From NCBI GenBank assembly GCA_029213105.1, contig JARGNS010000241.1:1-5931 (forward strand): a DNA stretch of 5,931 nucleotides, read 5' to 3'. Origin of the DNA: Planctomycetota bacterium (GTDB lineage: Bacteria; Planctomycetota; PLA2; JAEUHO01). The notes below the pieces were generated by a model that was given only the letters and a program-made list of their open reading frames with translations, was not told where the DNA came from and made no database searches. Shown here one piece after another: positions 5,811 through 5,931 of this stretch. The stretch's first letter is position 1. Every line of letters begins with the position of its first letter. Position numbers and translations under genes: made by a program.

Positions 5811-5931
5811 TCAGTCTGTCTGCTCGAAGCAAGGGCGGTCGGGATCGTCGGGGTGTGGAATGTCAGGCTCGATGCTGATGATGCGCGCATTCGGAACGCG
5901 CGCACGCACCTCAGCCTCGATCCGGTCGATG
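5811..5931 (-). CDS. C-terminal end of a possible cation diffusion facilitator transporter (partial)
   Basis: The last 39 residues of a gene enter from the right edge. They begin IDRIEAEVRARVPNARIISI, continue EPDIPHPDDPD and end CFEQTD before a TGA at 5811-5813. An xRIExxVRxRxPxxxxxxIEP pattern followed by an acidic, His-containing tail resembles the cytoplasmic alpha/beta C-terminal domain of cation-efflux (CDF) proteins, which dimerise and bind metal. The fragment is too short for certainty. The gene lies upstream of and on the same strand as the antiporter, separated by 194 bp that contain an inverted repeat, so co-transcription is uncertain. Confidence 0.5.
   Translation of the reverse strand, partial: IDRIEAEVRARVPNARIISIEPDIPHPDDPDRPCFEQTD

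Noticed and set aside
4973..5905. Minus-strand open frame of 310 codons overlapping the antiporter start
   Set aside because: The product is dominated by Arg and Gly and lies out of frame with the well-conserved antiporter domain.

Overview
This is a GC-rich bacterial window (roughly 70% G+C by eye). Its left two thirds carry part of a lasso-peptide (class II RiPP) biosynthetic locus. Its right third carries transport genes that look like ordinary housekeeping functions. The lineage cannot be fixed from sequence alone. High G+C, TAnnnT-type -10 boxes, a possibly leaderless gene and a HEAT-repeat protein would suit several high-GC phyla, such as Planctomycetota, Myxococcota or Acidobacteriota; this is only a guess.

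Layout, left to right. (1) The 3' end of an asparagine-synthetase-like lasso cyclase (plus strand, enters from the left edge, stop at 581). (2) A 54-codon lasso precursor gene on the minus strand (643-807), convergent with the cyclase. (3) About 460 bp without a convincing gene; it holds the precursor promoter and two inverted repeats. (4) A plus-strand lasso B2 leader peptidase of the transglutaminase-like family (1268-1723). (5) A plus-strand membrane-anchored HEAT-like repeat protein of unknown role (1905-3440), probably with its own promoter and a leaderless start. (6) A second, paralogous 54-codon lasso precursor on the minus strand (3556-3720), again with its own promoter. (7) A minus-strand KefB/KefC-type cation:proton antiporter with a C-terminal TrkA-N domain (3904-5616). 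(8) The last 39 codons of a minus-strand gene that may be a cation-diffusion-facilitator transporter (5811 to the right edge).

How the parts fit. The two precursors have the same length and share the YQAPKLTVYGAV leader block and an LTG/GG processing junction. The predicted cores are 18 residues long, GGADAATSDSGSNMMFTS and GGADATVSDHGNDMMFTS. A Gly1-Asp9 isopeptide would give a nine-residue ring and a nine-residue tail. The B2 protein would cut the leader after the LTG and the cyclase would close the ring. The RRE (B1) leader-binding protein and an exporter are not visible here. Both precursors lie opposite in strand to the enzymes and have matching promoter motifs about 42 nt before their starts, so they are probably expressed separately from the enzymes. 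The main discovery candidate is this split, two-precursor lasso locus with a HEAT-repeat gene between the precursors.
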